Positions 17,399 through 26,617 of a DNA stretch of 64,000 nucleotides are shown piece by piece. The translations under genes were made by a program, and so were the position numbers. The stretch's first letter is position 1; every line of letters begins with the position of its first letter. The notes under the pieces are model-generated. The model made no database searches and was not told where the DNA came from. It worked only from the letters and a program-made list of their open reading frames with translations. Where the stretch lies: NCBI RefSeq assembly GCF_900465315.1, contig NZ_UBIX01000006.1; one strand, given 5' to 3'. Source of the DNA: Asaia bogorensis_B (lineage in GTDB: Bacteria > Pseudomonadota > Alphaproteobacteria > Acetobacterales > Acetobacteraceae).

Positions 17399-17895
17399 CG
17401 GGCAACCTGGCGCAGCGGTGTGATTAGCGGGGTACGGGGAGGAATATAGCTCATGGTCGTCGTCACAACCATTTCACAGCTTTTGCCGCCCTGCAAACAG
17501 GATGGCGGAAGCTCATAGGCGGCGGCGATGTATTTGCGTCCGGCCAGAGTGGCCAGCTCGGCACATTCGGCAAGGCTGCGTGTGCAGCGCGTCTTGGCGA
17601 GCTTGACCAGCATCGGCACGTTGACACCAGCCAGCACTTCGACAAGGCCTTCCTGACGCAGCGAAAGGGCCAGATTGGAAGGGGTACTGCCGAACATGTC
17701 AGTCAGAAGAAGCACGCCGTCGCCTGTATCGACCGAGGCAATAGCAGCGCTGAGACGCGCTCTTGCGCCAACAACATCATCGTCAGGACTGACGCCCATG
17801 ACCTCTATCTGTGGCTGCGGCCCGACCACATGGGTCACGATTTCAAGGAGAGACTGAGCCAGGGAACCGTGGGTAACAAGAACGATCCCGATCAT
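17395..17895 (-). CDS. PTS EIIA component, mannose/sorbose family
   Basis: A 166-residue EIIA(Man)-type protein. The phosphorylated His9 is in GIVLVTHGSLAQSLLE, and LLLTDMFGSTPSNLALSL (about 62-80) is a family hallmark. The C-terminal 40 residues go beyond the EIIA core. No EIIB or EIIC gene is visible. In alphaproteobacteria this lone EIIA sits with HPr, HPr kinase and RapZ and is taken to be a regulatory output. It is coupled to ptsH by an ATGA overlap. Confidence 0.92.
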   Translation of the reverse strand: MIGIVLVTHGSLAQSLLEIVTHVVGPQPQIEVMGVSPDDDVVGARARLSAAIASVDTGDGVLLLTDMFGSTPSNLALSLRQEGLVEVLAGVNVPMLVKLAKTRCTRSLAECAELATLAGRKYIAAAYELPPSCLQGGKSCEMVVTTTMSYIPPRTPLITPLRQVAR

Positions 17896-17971
17896 CGGGG
17901 CATTCCTTCAAGGGGTGCATGACGCCATTTTCGTAGCGACCCCGAGAGATATTGGTCATCCATCACGGTAA

Positions 17972-18940
17972 TCAAGACGGCTCTGTCCGTATCTGTTCAT
18001 CCGGTATGGCAAGTTGCTGAGGGGCGCGGACCCATCGCCATGAGTTGCGTCCCTGACGTGCCAGTTCCCGATGCATGACGACGATTGGCACATCTGACAA
18101 GAGTTTAATCTCTTCGGCGCGGCTTAACGCCGCAGCAATCTCTTCAACAAGTGTTACGGAGCGGTGCTGACCACCCGAGCAGCCAATAGCCACGGTCGCA
18201 TGCTTTTTTCCTTCAGCCACGAAACGAGGCAGAACAAGTTCGAGCAGTCCCATGATGCGTGAAAAGAAATTCAGGTAATCGGGGTCCTGCTGCACGTATT
18301 CGCGCACCACAGCCTCAAGCCCGGTGCGGACTTTCAGTTCAGGGTCGTAATGCGGGTTACGCAGGAACCGGGCATCGAATACGAGATCAGCCTCACGGGG
18401 AAGACCGGCAGGGTAAGCGAAGGAAAGCAGGGTGACTGTCATCGAGTCGCCATCATTCTGATGGCCAAAACGCGACTCGATCAGGCGACGTAGATCATGG
18501 GGGGGCAGATCGGACGTATCGATCACGAGATCGGCTTCGTCACGCAGGGGCGCCAGCAAGGCGATCTCCTGCTCGATGCTGGCCACAAGACCCGGTGCGA
18601 TTTCCGAACTGTTGTCCAGCGGGTGACGCCGACGCGTTGCCGTGAAGCGCCTGAGCAGCACATCGGTCTCGGCCGTCGCGTAAAGCAATTCCACATGCAG
18701 GTCGCGCTGGGTACGCAGCTGAGCCAGTGCCATGATGACGGCTCTGGCCTCGAACCCTCTGGTCCGCACATCAATCCCTATGGCCAGCGGCTCTTCCGTT
18801 CGGGCGGCCAGGGCATCGAGCAAGGTCAGCGGCGGGTTATCCGTGACCTCGTAGCCGATATCCTCAAGGATACGCAGGATCGAGGATTTCCCTGCGCCTG
18901 AAAGGCCGGTCACCAACAGGATGCGCCGCGTTGAACTCAC
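17972..18940 (-). CDS. rapZ: RNase adapter / nucleotide-binding protein RapZ
   Basis: A 322-residue protein of the RapZ/YvcJ family. The N-terminal kinase-like domain has Walker A GLSGAGKSS (about 12-20). The C-terminal domain has the conserved stretches DLVFDARFLRNPHYDPEL and VAIGCSGGQHRSVTLVEEIA. In enterobacteria RapZ controls GlmS through small RNAs; in alphaproteobacteria its partners are not settled. The cluster with HPr kinase, EIIA and HPr suggests a link to PTS signalling. It starts 45 bases after the hprK stop. Confidence 0.93.
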   Translation of the reverse strand: MSSTRRILLVTGLSGAGKSSILRILEDIGYEVTDNPPLTLLDALAARTEEPLAIGIDVRTRGFEARAVIMALAQLRTQRDLHVELLYATAETDVLLRRFTATRRRHPLDNSSEIAPGLVASIEQEIALLAPLRDEADLVIDTSDLPPHDLRRLIESRFGHQNDGDSMTVTLLSFAYPAGLPREADLVFDARFLRNPHYDPELKVRTGLEAVVREYVQQDPDYLNFFSRIMGLLELVLPRFVAEGKKHATVAIGCSGGQHRSVTLVEEIAAALSRAEEIKLLSDVPIVVMHRELARQGRNSWRWVRAPQQLAIPDEQIRTEPS

Positions 18941-18985
18941 AAATCGCCACTCCAGTTGCCGGATGAGAAACAGAACACCAGAACC

Positions 18986-19528
18986 CTAACCTTCTTCGGA
19001 GCCGCTGGGGAGGGGGAGACAGGAGACGTTCCCCCCATTGAGTCCGCAAAGAAGTGTGAGATCACCAAGTCGGCAGCGCAGCGCCGTGCGAATGATCGCC
19101 ACTGCGTCAGCGTGAAAGCCGTTCAGAGTCATCTGCCATAGTCCAGTGTCGGGTTCGACAGTTTTCTCTGGCAGGCGCACTGGTCTGGACGGAATCGAGA
19201 GATGAACATGCAGGCCAAGCCTTGCCGTAGCGCGATAGGGCATCCGAACCAGACCCAGCCCGCGAATTTCGATCATCCCGGCGAGGGCCGGGGGGGCAGA
19301 GGCATGGAGATCGCGGATGACCAGACGATCATCTCCCACCAGATCGAAGCCTGAATCGATCAGGCGGAGCAGGAGGCTGGATTTGCCGCATCCCGATTGC
19401 CCGGTGAGCACAACGCCTATCCCTGCAAGGCTTGCACATGACGCGTGGATATGCCCGTTTCGGGGAATGATGAAAGGCGATGTGCAGTCCCGTGATTGTG
19501 GGTTATGAGTGCCGTCATGCACGACCAT
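18986..19528 (-). CDS. hprK: Short HPr kinase/phosphorylase (C-terminal domain only)
   Basis: A protein of about 180 residues that phosphorylates HPr on its regulatory serine. It consists only of the catalytic domain: P-loop GVVLTGQSGCGKSSLLLRLI (about 34-53), SGFDLVGDDRLVIRD, and the signature EIRGLGLVRMPY. The N-terminal domain of Firmicutes HprK is absent, as is common in alphaproteobacteria. ATG 19528 lies one base from the GGGAGG Shine-Dalgarno, so the in-frame GTG at 19522 (seven bases away) may be the real start. Its 5' end overlaps the divergent RidA-family gene. Confidence 0.88.
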   Translation of the reverse strand: MVVHDGTHNPQSRDCTSPFIIPRNGHIHASCASLAGIGVVLTGQSGCGKSSLLLRLIDSGFDLVGDDRLVIRDLHASAPPALAGMIEIRGLGLVRMPYRATARLGLHVHLSIPSRPVRLPEKTVEPDTGLWQMTLNGFHADAVAIIRTALRCRLGDLTLLCGLNGGNVSCLPLPSGSEEG

Positions 19529-19861
19529 TCCTCCCTCTCTCCTCGTCCCGTCCTGCAGGACAGCGTGACCTATTACGGTGTGACAGGGCTGGGCCCGGAC
19601 GGCAAACCGCCCGAAAGCCTGATTGAGGAATGTCAGAATGCCCTCGCCCGCATACGCGATATTCTGGCGACACATGGGCTTGTGCCTGAGGACATAACGC
19701 ATCTGGCCTATATGATCCCCGATAGTGTGGTGTTTACGGCCTGTCAGCGGATCATTGCCGAGGCGCTTGGTCCGGCCCGACCCGCCATGACCCTGCGCCT
19801 GAAGCCGAGCTTCGACGTGCCGGGGCAGAGGCTGGAATTCAATTTTATCGCCTCGGCCTGA
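19505..19861 (+). CDS. RidA/YjgF/YER057c/UK114-family protein
   Basis: A protein of about 118 residues (ATG 19505; 19517 also possible) of the RidA superfamily. VTGLGPDGKPPESLIEECQNALARIRDILATHGL and the THLAYMIPDSV segment fit. Canonical RidA deaminates reactive enamine/imine intermediates, but the usual active-site Arg of the C-terminal motif (RxxVxVxxLP) is not evident here, so this may be one of the Rid subgroups without that activity. The start region overlaps hprK on the opposite strand, and the ribosome site is weak. Confidence 0.78.
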   Translation: MSAVMHDHSSLSPRPVLQDSVTYYGVTGLGPDGKPPESLIEECQNALARIRDILATHGLVPEDITHLAYMIPDSVVFTACQRIIAEALGPARPAMTLRLKPSFDVPGQRLEFNFIASA

Positions 19862-19940
19862 AGCTGCGTCGTAGAGGCGGGTTGCGGAGCGATCTGCCCC
19901 GTCAGGCGCCATCGCGTTCAGTGCTGAAAAACGGGCCATA

Positions 19941-19970
19941 AAAAAACAGGGGGGCTGTAACGCCCCCCTG
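19941..19970 (-). terminator. Intrinsic terminator of the M61 peptidase gene
   Basis: Perfect 9-bp stem CAGGGGGGC/GCCCCCCTG with a six-base loop. On the minus strand it is followed by a run of seven T. It lies in the gap between the convergent RidA-family and M61 genes. Confidence 0.85.
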
Positions 19971-19994
19971 AATATTCTCTTTTGCGATGCCGAC

Positions 19995-21980
19995 TCAGTG
20001 ACGCGGCGAATAGAGCGTCGTCAGGCGGTCTGGGGTATTGTCCACACGCTCAAGATGCGGGTAGCGCAGGCCGTCATGGTAGGGAATGGCCACGGTGCGG
20101 TAATGCTCGCCCGACTTGACCAGAAGCGTGATAGGCGCCTTGTCGGTTTTCGCGGCCTTGATGGCATCGATCAGGCCTTCGGGTGAGAACGTATCGCCAT
20201 TGACGGCCACGATCTCGTCATGAATGGCCAGACCAGCCTTGTAGGCGGGGCTGTCCCAAGCGACCGTGCCGAGCTTGCCGTTCTTGGCACTGATGATCAC
20301 ACCCAGCGAGAAACGCAGGCTGAGGCGATGGCGGTTCTTGCCAGCCTGCGCCTCGAACGCGTTTTCCTTGTCGGTAAAGACCAGCTTGTAGCCACCGGCT
20401 TCGAGCCCACCCAAAGGCGCGCGCTTTTGCACGGTGCTGATGCGCTCATGCAGGAACTTCGCCCAGTCATAGGGCACGACCTTGTTCAGGGTCAGGACTA
20501 CATCATCGAAGGTGTAGGTGCTGACGATGATGCTGCCGTTATTGGTGCCAAAGAACGCCTTGGCGAAATCGTCGAGCGATTTCGTGTCATGCGAAAGCTT
20601 GCGGATCATCATGTCGGCATCAAGCCAGACAAGCTGACCTTCGACATAGTAATCTTCCGAGCGCTGATAGTCGCGCCAGGACTGGGGGGCACGCTGGGCG
20701 ATGATCGGGTCATTGGTGGTGTCGGCCACCGGGCGCCATGTCCGTCCGGCCTGGGCGTCGTAGCTGGCCGCCATCAGGGCGAGCGCCTCAAAACCCTGAT
20801 CCTTCGATACCAGTCCGGAACGGGCCGCGAGGACATTGCCCCAGAACTGGGTCTGACCCTCATACACCCACAGCAGCGAGCCGCGCTGGGGCGAGTTGAA
20901 GGTAGGGCCGTACAGATCGGCCGGGCGGCGATACTTGCCGTTCCATGAATGGGTATATTCATGGGCCAGCAGGTCGCGCTGCGGGAAGGAGTGCTTCCAG
21001 TCCGTGAAGTAATCCTCGCTTACGCTGTCTTCGCTCGACTGGTGATGCTCGAGCCCGATCCCGCCGAGTTCGTCCGTCAGCGCCATCAGGAAGTCGTAAT
21101 GGGCGTAGTGCTGCGAGCCGAAAGTCAGAATGGCCTGCGTGACCAGATTGCGATGGATCTGCAATTCGGCATCGTCATAGGCCAGATCGCCCGGCTTGTC
21201 GGCCACCATGTTCAGTGTGACGGGCACGCCACCCGGTGCGTTGAGCGCAACCTTGCGGAAATAGGCCCCGGCGAAGATCGGTGAATCGACCAGCGTGTTA
21301 TACGGCACCACGCCATAATTGAGGGTGTCGCCAGTTGCGTTGCCATTGGTGCGCAGCGCCGTTGCAGCTTGCCAGCCATGCGGCAGGGTCACGCTGGCCT
21401 GAACAGGGATGTTACGCGAGTAGTAGCCTGCCGGATAAAGCGAGACCTCGTTCCACTGCACATTGACGATATGAGGCGTCATGACCACGCGCCCTTCATC
21501 ATCCGTCACCGGCGAAAGGAGCTTGAAGTCGAGGTCGAGCTGTGTCTGGTCCTTGGTGACGGGCACGTGGAAGGCAAACACATCCACCGGGTCGCGCAGC
21601 CAGGGAATGGTCTTGCCACCGGCGCTCGCGACCAGGCCACCAAGCTGCATGATCGTGCCTTCCGGCGCATGACCGCCCGGTACCCATTTGGGATAAAGCA
21701 GTATCAGTTCACCGGCTTCGCGGGCACTCTGCGGCACGGGCACGGTCTCATGCATGGTCATGACATGATGATCCAGATCCGTGGCATTGACGCTCAGCTT
21801 GAGCGTGCCGGGAAAGGCAATGTCCTTGGGTTGCGGCAGGGGCGAAGGCAGCGGTGTGGCTTCCGGCTGCGGCTGGCCCTGTGCGGAGGCACTGGCCGGA
21901 GCCGCGAAAGCAGGCACGGCATGCGTGCCGAGAACGAGGGCAGCCAGAAATGTGCCCGCGCGAAAAAGGCGAATGGTCAA
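19995..21980 (-). CDS. M61-family metallopeptidase with PDZ domain, secreted
   Basis: A 661-residue protein of the glycyl-aminopeptidase-like M61 family. A signal peptide (about 1-27, ending PAFA) is followed by a Pro/Gln-rich linker and a beta-rich N-terminal domain. The zinc site HEYTHSWNGKYRRP (about 335) has the glutamate ligand in LLWVYEGQTQFWG downstream. A C-terminal PDZ domain (about 560-645) contains LGTVAWDSPAYKAGLAIHDEIVAVNG. All catalytic residues are present. It is probably periplasmic and acts on peptides with N-terminal Gly or Ala. It is monocistronic. Confidence 0.92.
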   Translation of the reverse strand: MTIRLFRAGTFLAALVLGTHAVPAFAAPASASAQGQPQPEATPLPSPLPQPKDIAFPGTLKLSVNATDLDHHVMTMHETVPVPQSAREAGELILLYPKWVPGGHAPEGTIMQLGGLVASAGGKTIPWLRDPVDVFAFHVPVTKDQTQLDLDFKLLSPVTDDEGRVVMTPHIVNVQWNEVSLYPAGYYSRNIPVQASVTLPHGWQAATALRTNGNATGDTLNYGVVPYNTLVDSPIFAGAYFRKVALNAPGGVPVTLNMVADKPGDLAYDDAELQIHRNLVTQAILTFGSQHYAHYDFLMALTDELGGIGLEHHQSSEDSVSEDYFTDWKHSFPQRDLLAHEYTHSWNGKYRRPADLYGPTFNSPQRGSLLWVYEGQTQFWGNVLAARSGLVSKDQGFEALALMAASYDAQAGRTWRPVADTTNDPIIAQRAPQSWRDYQRSEDYYVEGQLVWLDADMMIRKLSHDTKSLDDFAKAFFGTNNGSIIVSTYTFDDVVLTLNKVVPYDWAKFLHERISTVQKRAPLGGLEAGGYKLVFTDKENAFEAQAGKNRHRLSLRFSLGVIISAKNGKLGTVAWDSPAYKAGLAIHDEIVAVNGDTFSPEGLIDAIKAAKTDKAPITLLVKSGEHYRTVAIPYHDGLRYPHLERVDNTPDRLTTLYSPRH

Positions 21981-22196
21981 GCGTGATACTCCACGAGATG
22001 TCGATCAATCATGTGTGTTCATCACCAAAGTGCAAACGCGCGCGGCTGACAACCCATATTCCGGGTTCGATATGATCCTTCCTCGAAAAATCCTGTGTTG
22101 TTCCAGCTTCCTGTTCCTTCGTCTGCCAGACATGCCGAGCTGGCAAATCAGGCCACAGGACCGGCAGGATTTCCGTAATTTTTAGGACACCACCGT

Positions 22197-25100
22197 TCAG
22201 GAATCCTGTTGTGTCAGCAGCGTGATATCACCACCGCAGGCGGCCTCGTTGGTCGTGATCACGGTTTCACTCAGCAACCACTCCGGGCGGACCGTATCCA
22301 GATCATAGACCGGGACCACCATGCCCTCGCGTGCCGTAACGGTCAGGGCGGCCTGTTCGGCACTCTCTGCACCACGCTGGATGAGCATGGCGTCACATTC
22401 CGGCAGCGCACCGGGATCGACGCGCGTGATGACATTGGCCAGCTGACGAGAGACCTGCCTCAGCCACTCCACCGCGTTATCGGGAGCCAGAACCAGCACC
22501 TGATTCCCTGCGCCAAGCGCGAGCCCCACGGCGTGCAGCAGAGCAGGCCAGCTTTCGCAGGCACAGAGAATGACGCCCTTGGGGCGCAGCATATAGCGGC
22601 TGGTTTCTCCATTCGGGCCGGGCATATCGAGGGTGAGGCCGCATAATCTGTGTGCGATCACGGCTCTTACCCGGCGGGCCGAAGGCGGGTCCCGGGGTTC
22701 GAGAAAGGCAAGAAAGGCGCGCGCCGTGGCGGGGACAGGCGCCTCTGGCGGCGCTTCGAGCGGGCAGGGCGCGCCATGCATCAGGCGCGGAAGGAGCAGG
22801 GGACCACCCAGCTTGGGGCCCGAGCCGGAAAGCCCGCGCCCGCCGAAAGGTTCAGTCCCGACTCGTGCGCCGATGATGCCGCGATTGACATAGATATTGC
22901 CAGCGCGGCTGCGGGCACAGGCACGGTTGATACTCTCCTGGATACGGCTCTGCACACCAAAGGTCAGGGCATAGCCTGTGGCATTGAGTGCATCGATGAC
23001 GCCGTCGAGCTCGTGTCGCGCATAGCGCCGGATATGCAGAACCGGGCCGAACACTTCCTGCCCGATATCGGCAACGCGGCCAATCTCGATAAGTGTGGGA
23101 GGGACGAAATGGCCCTTCAATGTCTCGACGCGCATGTCGGGCTGCCAGACGGGATAACCGGCGCGGCGCATCCGATCGACATGGGCTTCCACCCGAACAC
23201 GCGCCCCGGCCGAAATCAGCGGGCCGATATCGCAGCACAGCCTGTCCGGTGCGCCGAGGTGACGTTCGATAATGGCACCACGCAGACGTTCGATCAGCTC
23301 ATCTGCGCCGTCTTCCTGCACCAGAAGGACGCGCAGAGAGGCGCTGCGCTGACCGGCACTGTCAAAGGCGGAGGTCATGATGTCGGGAATGACCTGATCG
23401 AGCGGTACGCTGCTATCGACGAGCATCGCATTCTGCCCGCTGGTATCGGACAGGAGGGGCACAGGCTGGCCGGTTCGCCCGGTGCGTCCCAGCAACTCGC
23501 GACTGATGGTCTTGGCCACAGCGGTCGAGCCAGTGAACATGACGCCGTCGATACGGGGGTCGGCCACCAGCGAAGCACCGACATTGCCTTCGCCTGGCAG
23601 GAGCTGGAGGGCCGCTGGCGGCAGGCCCGCCTCTATGAAAAGCGAGAGCAGATGGGCTGCGACAAGCGGTGTTTCTTCCGCAGGCTTGGCAATGACGGCA
23701 TTGCCCCCAGCCAGGGCGACGGCAACCTGACCGGTAAAACTGGCAACAGGGAAATTCCACGGGCTGATGCACAGTATCGTGCCAAGCGGTGCGCCGTGCC
23801 GCCCTGTTTCATCCAGCTGGCGCAGTTGCGCCGCATAGTAGCGCAGGAAATTCACGGCCTCGCAGAGTTCCTGCGTGGCATTGGCGAGCGTCTTTCCTGC
23901 TTCGCGAATCAGAAGTTCGAGCAGCGTCGCGTGATCCTGCTCGATGGCCACGGCGACCCGATCGAGACAGTCCGCGCGCTCCTGTGCGGTGGTGCGACGC
24001 CATATCTGCTCACCCTCGGCAGTATTGAGGGCGGCGTCGATATCGCGCGGTCTGGCATAGACGACGACACCAACATGATCGTCATGCGCCGCCGGATTGG
24101 TGATCGAGCGTGCGCGCCCTTCGGGCCTTGGCATGGCCGGACCGATGGGCATGGCCCTGAAAACACGGGGTGTCGCGGTAAATCCTGCAATCAGGTTTTC
24201 CAGATCGAGCGGGTTGTCGAGATCCGGCACGATGGCCCCCTGTCGTTCTGCCCCGTAGAGATCGGCAGGCAGGCTGAGCGACGGGTCCGGTGAGCCGTGG
24301 GGCAATGGTGCGCGTGCCAGCGTCACGGGATCGGCAATGAGTGCATCAAGAGAGACGGCCCGGTTGGCAACCTGATTGATGAAGGAGGTAGGCGCGCCAT
24401 TTTCGAGAAGGCGATGCACCAGATAAGGGCCAAGATGTGAATCGGCTCCAACAGGTGACAGGATACGACAGGTAGCGCTGCGCGGACGTGTCGAGACCAA
24501 AGGGGTATAGAGCGTTTCCCCCATGCCATGCAGGCAGCCGAATTCGTAAAGCCCCGGCCGCCATTCGGGCGCGATGGCGAGAATGGTCGCTATGCTGCGG
24601 GCATTATGGGTTGCGAATTGCGGGTAAAGCGCAGCCTCTTCTTCCAGGGTGCGACGGGCGCAGGCGATATAGCTGACGTCACTATGGCATTTGCGGGTAA
24701 AGACAGTGTAGTCGGCGTTTGCCCTGGCCTGGCTGTGCCGGATTTCCTCATCACGATAACTGCCCTTGACCAGGCGCAGTACCACACGCCGACGGGTCTC
24801 GCTGGCGAGCGCCACCAGATGCTCGATGAGGGGCAGGGATCGCTTGTCATAGGCCTGTACGGTAAAGCCAAGACCGTTCCAGCCTGCAATTTCAGGGGCG
24901 TGACAGAGTGCATCGAACAGATCGAGGCACAGCTCGAGTTTGTCTCCTGTCTCGGCATCAAATTGCAGGATCACATTGGCTGCCATGGCACGTTGGGCCA
25001 GCATCACCAAAACAGGGAGGACCTCGTTCATGACGCGGTCGCGCTGGGTGGTCTCGAACCGGGGATGCAGTGAGGACAGCCGGAGCGACAGGGCAGGGCG

Positions 25101-25814
25101 CTCATACAGGGTCTGCCCCCTGCCATGCCGGCCGAGGGTCTCCACCATCGCCAATGCGTCATGGCATGCACGGTCGGCTTCTTCCGCCGTCTGGGCGCTG
25201 CCATGCAGGGATGCACAGGCCAGGCTGAAACCCTTCTGCTCTGCTGGACGATGGCGTCGCAGGGCCTGCCCGATGGTCTCTGCCAGAATGAACTGGCTGC
25301 CCATCATGCGTATGGCCTTCTCGACGCCATGGCGGATGAAAGGCGCTCCGCTGCGCATCGCAAGGCCGCGCAAACCGCCCGGGGCGGCGTGGAGCTTCGA
25401 TGAGGTCGACATGGCCCAGCTTGCCGCATTCAGGAACAGGGGAGGCTCATCACCGCCATGATGATGCCAGTCACCCTGACCGATCTGGTCGCGTATCAGC
25501 GCGTCACGCGTGGCTGGGTCGGGGATGCGAAGGAGGGTGCCCGCGAGACAGAGCAATGCCTTGCCTTCGGGAGTGATGAGGGGGAACGCCTGCATCATGG
25601 TTTCGATGCCGTTTGTCTCGGCATGAGCGCGCCAATGGGTCGTGAGAGTGCGAGCCTGTGTCTCCGCCCGCTCGGTCAGGTTTTCCGGCAAGGTGGCCCG
25701 CGTGAGCAGCGCGGCAAAGGCTTCTGCCTCGGGGCGACGCGCAGCATGGGCAATAGCCTCCCGCGAGGGCGACAGGGCCGGGCGTCGGGGGAGAAAGCTT
25801 GAGAACAAAGTCAT
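22197..25814 (-). CDS. putA: Bifunctional PutA proline dehydrogenase / P5C dehydrogenase with altered ALDH active site
   Basis: A 1205-residue PutA of the long type without the N-terminal DNA-binding domain. The proline dehydrogenase barrel (about 170-480) has RLVKGSYRDEEI, FATHNARS, CLHGMGETLY and YLVHRLLENGAPTSF; E. coli has two Arg where this has His-Arg. The ALDH domain (about 560-990) has ILCISPWNFPVA and the NAD segment MFTGSTAVAKTI. The two catalytic positions differ: the Glu of the usual AETGGQNA is Asp790 (SDTSGQNA) and the Cys of AGQRCSALR is Ser824 (AGQRSASLR), 34 residues apart as expected. A C-terminal ALDH-like domain ends TNEAACGGDITLL. P5C oxidation may be lost or changed. Confidence 0.92.
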   Translation of the reverse strand: MTLFSSFLPRRPALSPSREAIAHAARRPEAEAFAALLTRATLPENLTERAETQARTLTTHWRAHAETNGIETMMQAFPLITPEGKALLCLAGTLLRIPDPATRDALIRDQIGQGDWHHHGGDEPPLFLNAASWAMSTSSKLHAAPGGLRGLAMRSGAPFIRHGVEKAIRMMGSQFILAETIGQALRRHRPAEQKGFSLACASLHGSAQTAEEADRACHDALAMVETLGRHGRGQTLYERPALSLRLSSLHPRFETTQRDRVMNEVLPVLVMLAQRAMAANVILQFDAETGDKLELCLDLFDALCHAPEIAGWNGLGFTVQAYDKRSLPLIEHLVALASETRRRVVLRLVKGSYRDEEIRHSQARANADYTVFTRKCHSDVSYIACARRTLEEEAALYPQFATHNARSIATILAIAPEWRPGLYEFGCLHGMGETLYTPLVSTRPRSATCRILSPVGADSHLGPYLVHRLLENGAPTSFINQVANRAVSLDALIADPVTLARAPLPHGSPDPSLSLPADLYGAERQGAIVPDLDNPLDLENLIAGFTATPRVFRAMPIGPAMPRPEGRARSITNPAAHDDHVGVVVYARPRDIDAALNTAEGEQIWRRTTAQERADCLDRVAVAIEQDHATLLELLIREAGKTLANATQELCEAVNFLRYYAAQLRQLDETGRHGAPLGTILCISPWNFPVASFTGQVAVALAGGNAVIAKPAEETPLVAAHLLSLFIEAGLPPAALQLLPGEGNVGASLVADPRIDGVMFTGSTAVAKTISRELLGRTGRTGQPVPLLSDTSGQNAMLVDSSVPLDQVIPDIMTSAFDSAGQRSASLRVLLVQEDGADELIERLRGAIIERHLGAPDRLCCDIGPLISAGARVRVEAHVDRMRRAGYPVWQPDMRVETLKGHFVPPTLIEIGRVADIGQEVFGPVLHIRRYARHELDGVIDALNATGYALTFGVQSRIQESINRACARSRAGNIYVNRGIIGARVGTEPFGGRGLSGSGPKLGGPLLLPRLMHGAPCPLEAPPEAPVPATARAFLAFLEPRDPPSARRVRAVIAHRLCGLTLDMPGPNGETSRYMLRPKGVILCACESWPALLHAVGLALGAGNQVLVLAPDNAVEWLRQVSRQLANVITRVDPGALPECDAMLIQRGAESAEQAALTVTAREGMVVPVYDLDTVRPEWLLSETVITTNEAACGGDITLLTQQDS

Positions 25815-26047
25815 GCTGGCTCAGTCATGCAAATCGGGCGCGTCAATCATACGCCCCCCGCATCATTACGCGGGGATACGAAGCAGGCAGACTAGGCGAG
25901 GCCAAAGGGCAGGAAAACCCTTGCTGCGTTACGTTCCGGTCATGCGCGTAGCCAGATGTCAGAAACGCGTCCGGCGAGATAGTGGCTCACGACCTTGAGC
26001 AGATCCGGCTCACCGGAATGTCACGTTGACGTGTCAGACAGGCGATA

Positions 26048-26350
26048 TCAGGGGTGACGATGCGTAAAGAGGCGCACATTGCGCTCTTCGATGCCGAATT
26101 CGCGCAGGGCGGCAGCAAATTTCTCGAAATGAGGCGTCTTGAGATGCGCCTCGAAGGCAGCGCGCCCTGTATAGACCTCGTGCAGGACAATAATGTCGGG
26201 AGCGTCCTGTTGGGTGAGCACATCGAAGGCCAGGCAGCCCTCCTCATCGGCAAGGGAGCGGTCGCTGTCATAACGGCAAATTTCGAGGAATTTATCAAAG
26301 TTTTCGGCCGGTGCGGCGAATTCAGCGATTACTGTGAAGCTCTCAGACAT
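26048..26350 (-). CDS. Putative quinol monooxygenase, ABM-domain protein
   Basis: A 100-residue protein with the antibiotic-biosynthesis-monooxygenase (dimeric ferredoxin-like) fold. FTVIAEFAAPAENFDKFLEI opens it; DEEGCLAFDVLTQQDAPDIIVLHEVYTGRAAFEAHLKTPHFEKF is the core with conserved EGC, E and HxxTxHF positions. Relatives include YgiN-type quinol monooxygenases. The substrate is unknown. The start at 26350 is chosen because the longer frame runs through the opposite-strand glycine riboswitch. It is divergent from the gcv operon. Confidence 0.82.
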   Translation of the reverse strand: MSESFTVIAEFAAPAENFDKFLEICRYDSDRSLADEEGCLAFDVLTQQDAPDIIVLHEVYTGRAAFEAHLKTPHFEKFAAALREFGIEERNVRLFTHRHP

Positions 26351-26416
26351 GAGACGAATCCGATCAGTTTCCGGAATTGACTTTTCTGCCCCAATTCTGC
26401 GAAGAGTAAACACCGA

Positions 26417-26577
26417 TTCACGGGAGAGACCGGACAATTTTTCCGGCGCCGAAGGAGCAACCGCCCCGGAAACTCTCAGGCAAAAGGACCGCGATCGGCT
26501 GGAACTTCTGGAGAGAGGCATCCCTGTGGGGTGTCCGCCGACGGGATAGCGATCTCAGGCAAAGGCGACAGAAGGGG
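26417..26577 (+). promoter_or_regulatory. Tandem glycine riboswitch upstream of gcvT
   Basis: Two glycine aptamers in series. The first (about 26418-26497) shows CGGGAGAGACC, GCGCCGAAGGAGCAACC and ACTCTCAGGCAAAAGGACC. The second (about 26508-26577) shows TGGAGAG, GCCGACGGGATAGC and ATCTCAGGCAAAGGCGACAG. The linker is about ten bases. The following genes are the glycine cleavage system, the standard regulon, which this element switches on when glycine is abundant. A T-rich stretch (26584-26596) follows the second aptamer. Confidence 0.95.
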
Positions 26578-26617
26578 CGACGATTTTTTCGTTTTCTGCC
26601 TTGGGGGATTCCGCCCG

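Noticed and set aside
22650..24293. 547-codon open frame on the plus strand antisense to putA
   Set aside because: A shadow of high-GC coding sequence; no recognisable domain, and the opposite strand is clearly PutA.
26531..26617. Longer gcvT start at ATG 26531
   Set aside because: It lies inside the second glycine aptamer and adds residues not found in GcvT proteins.
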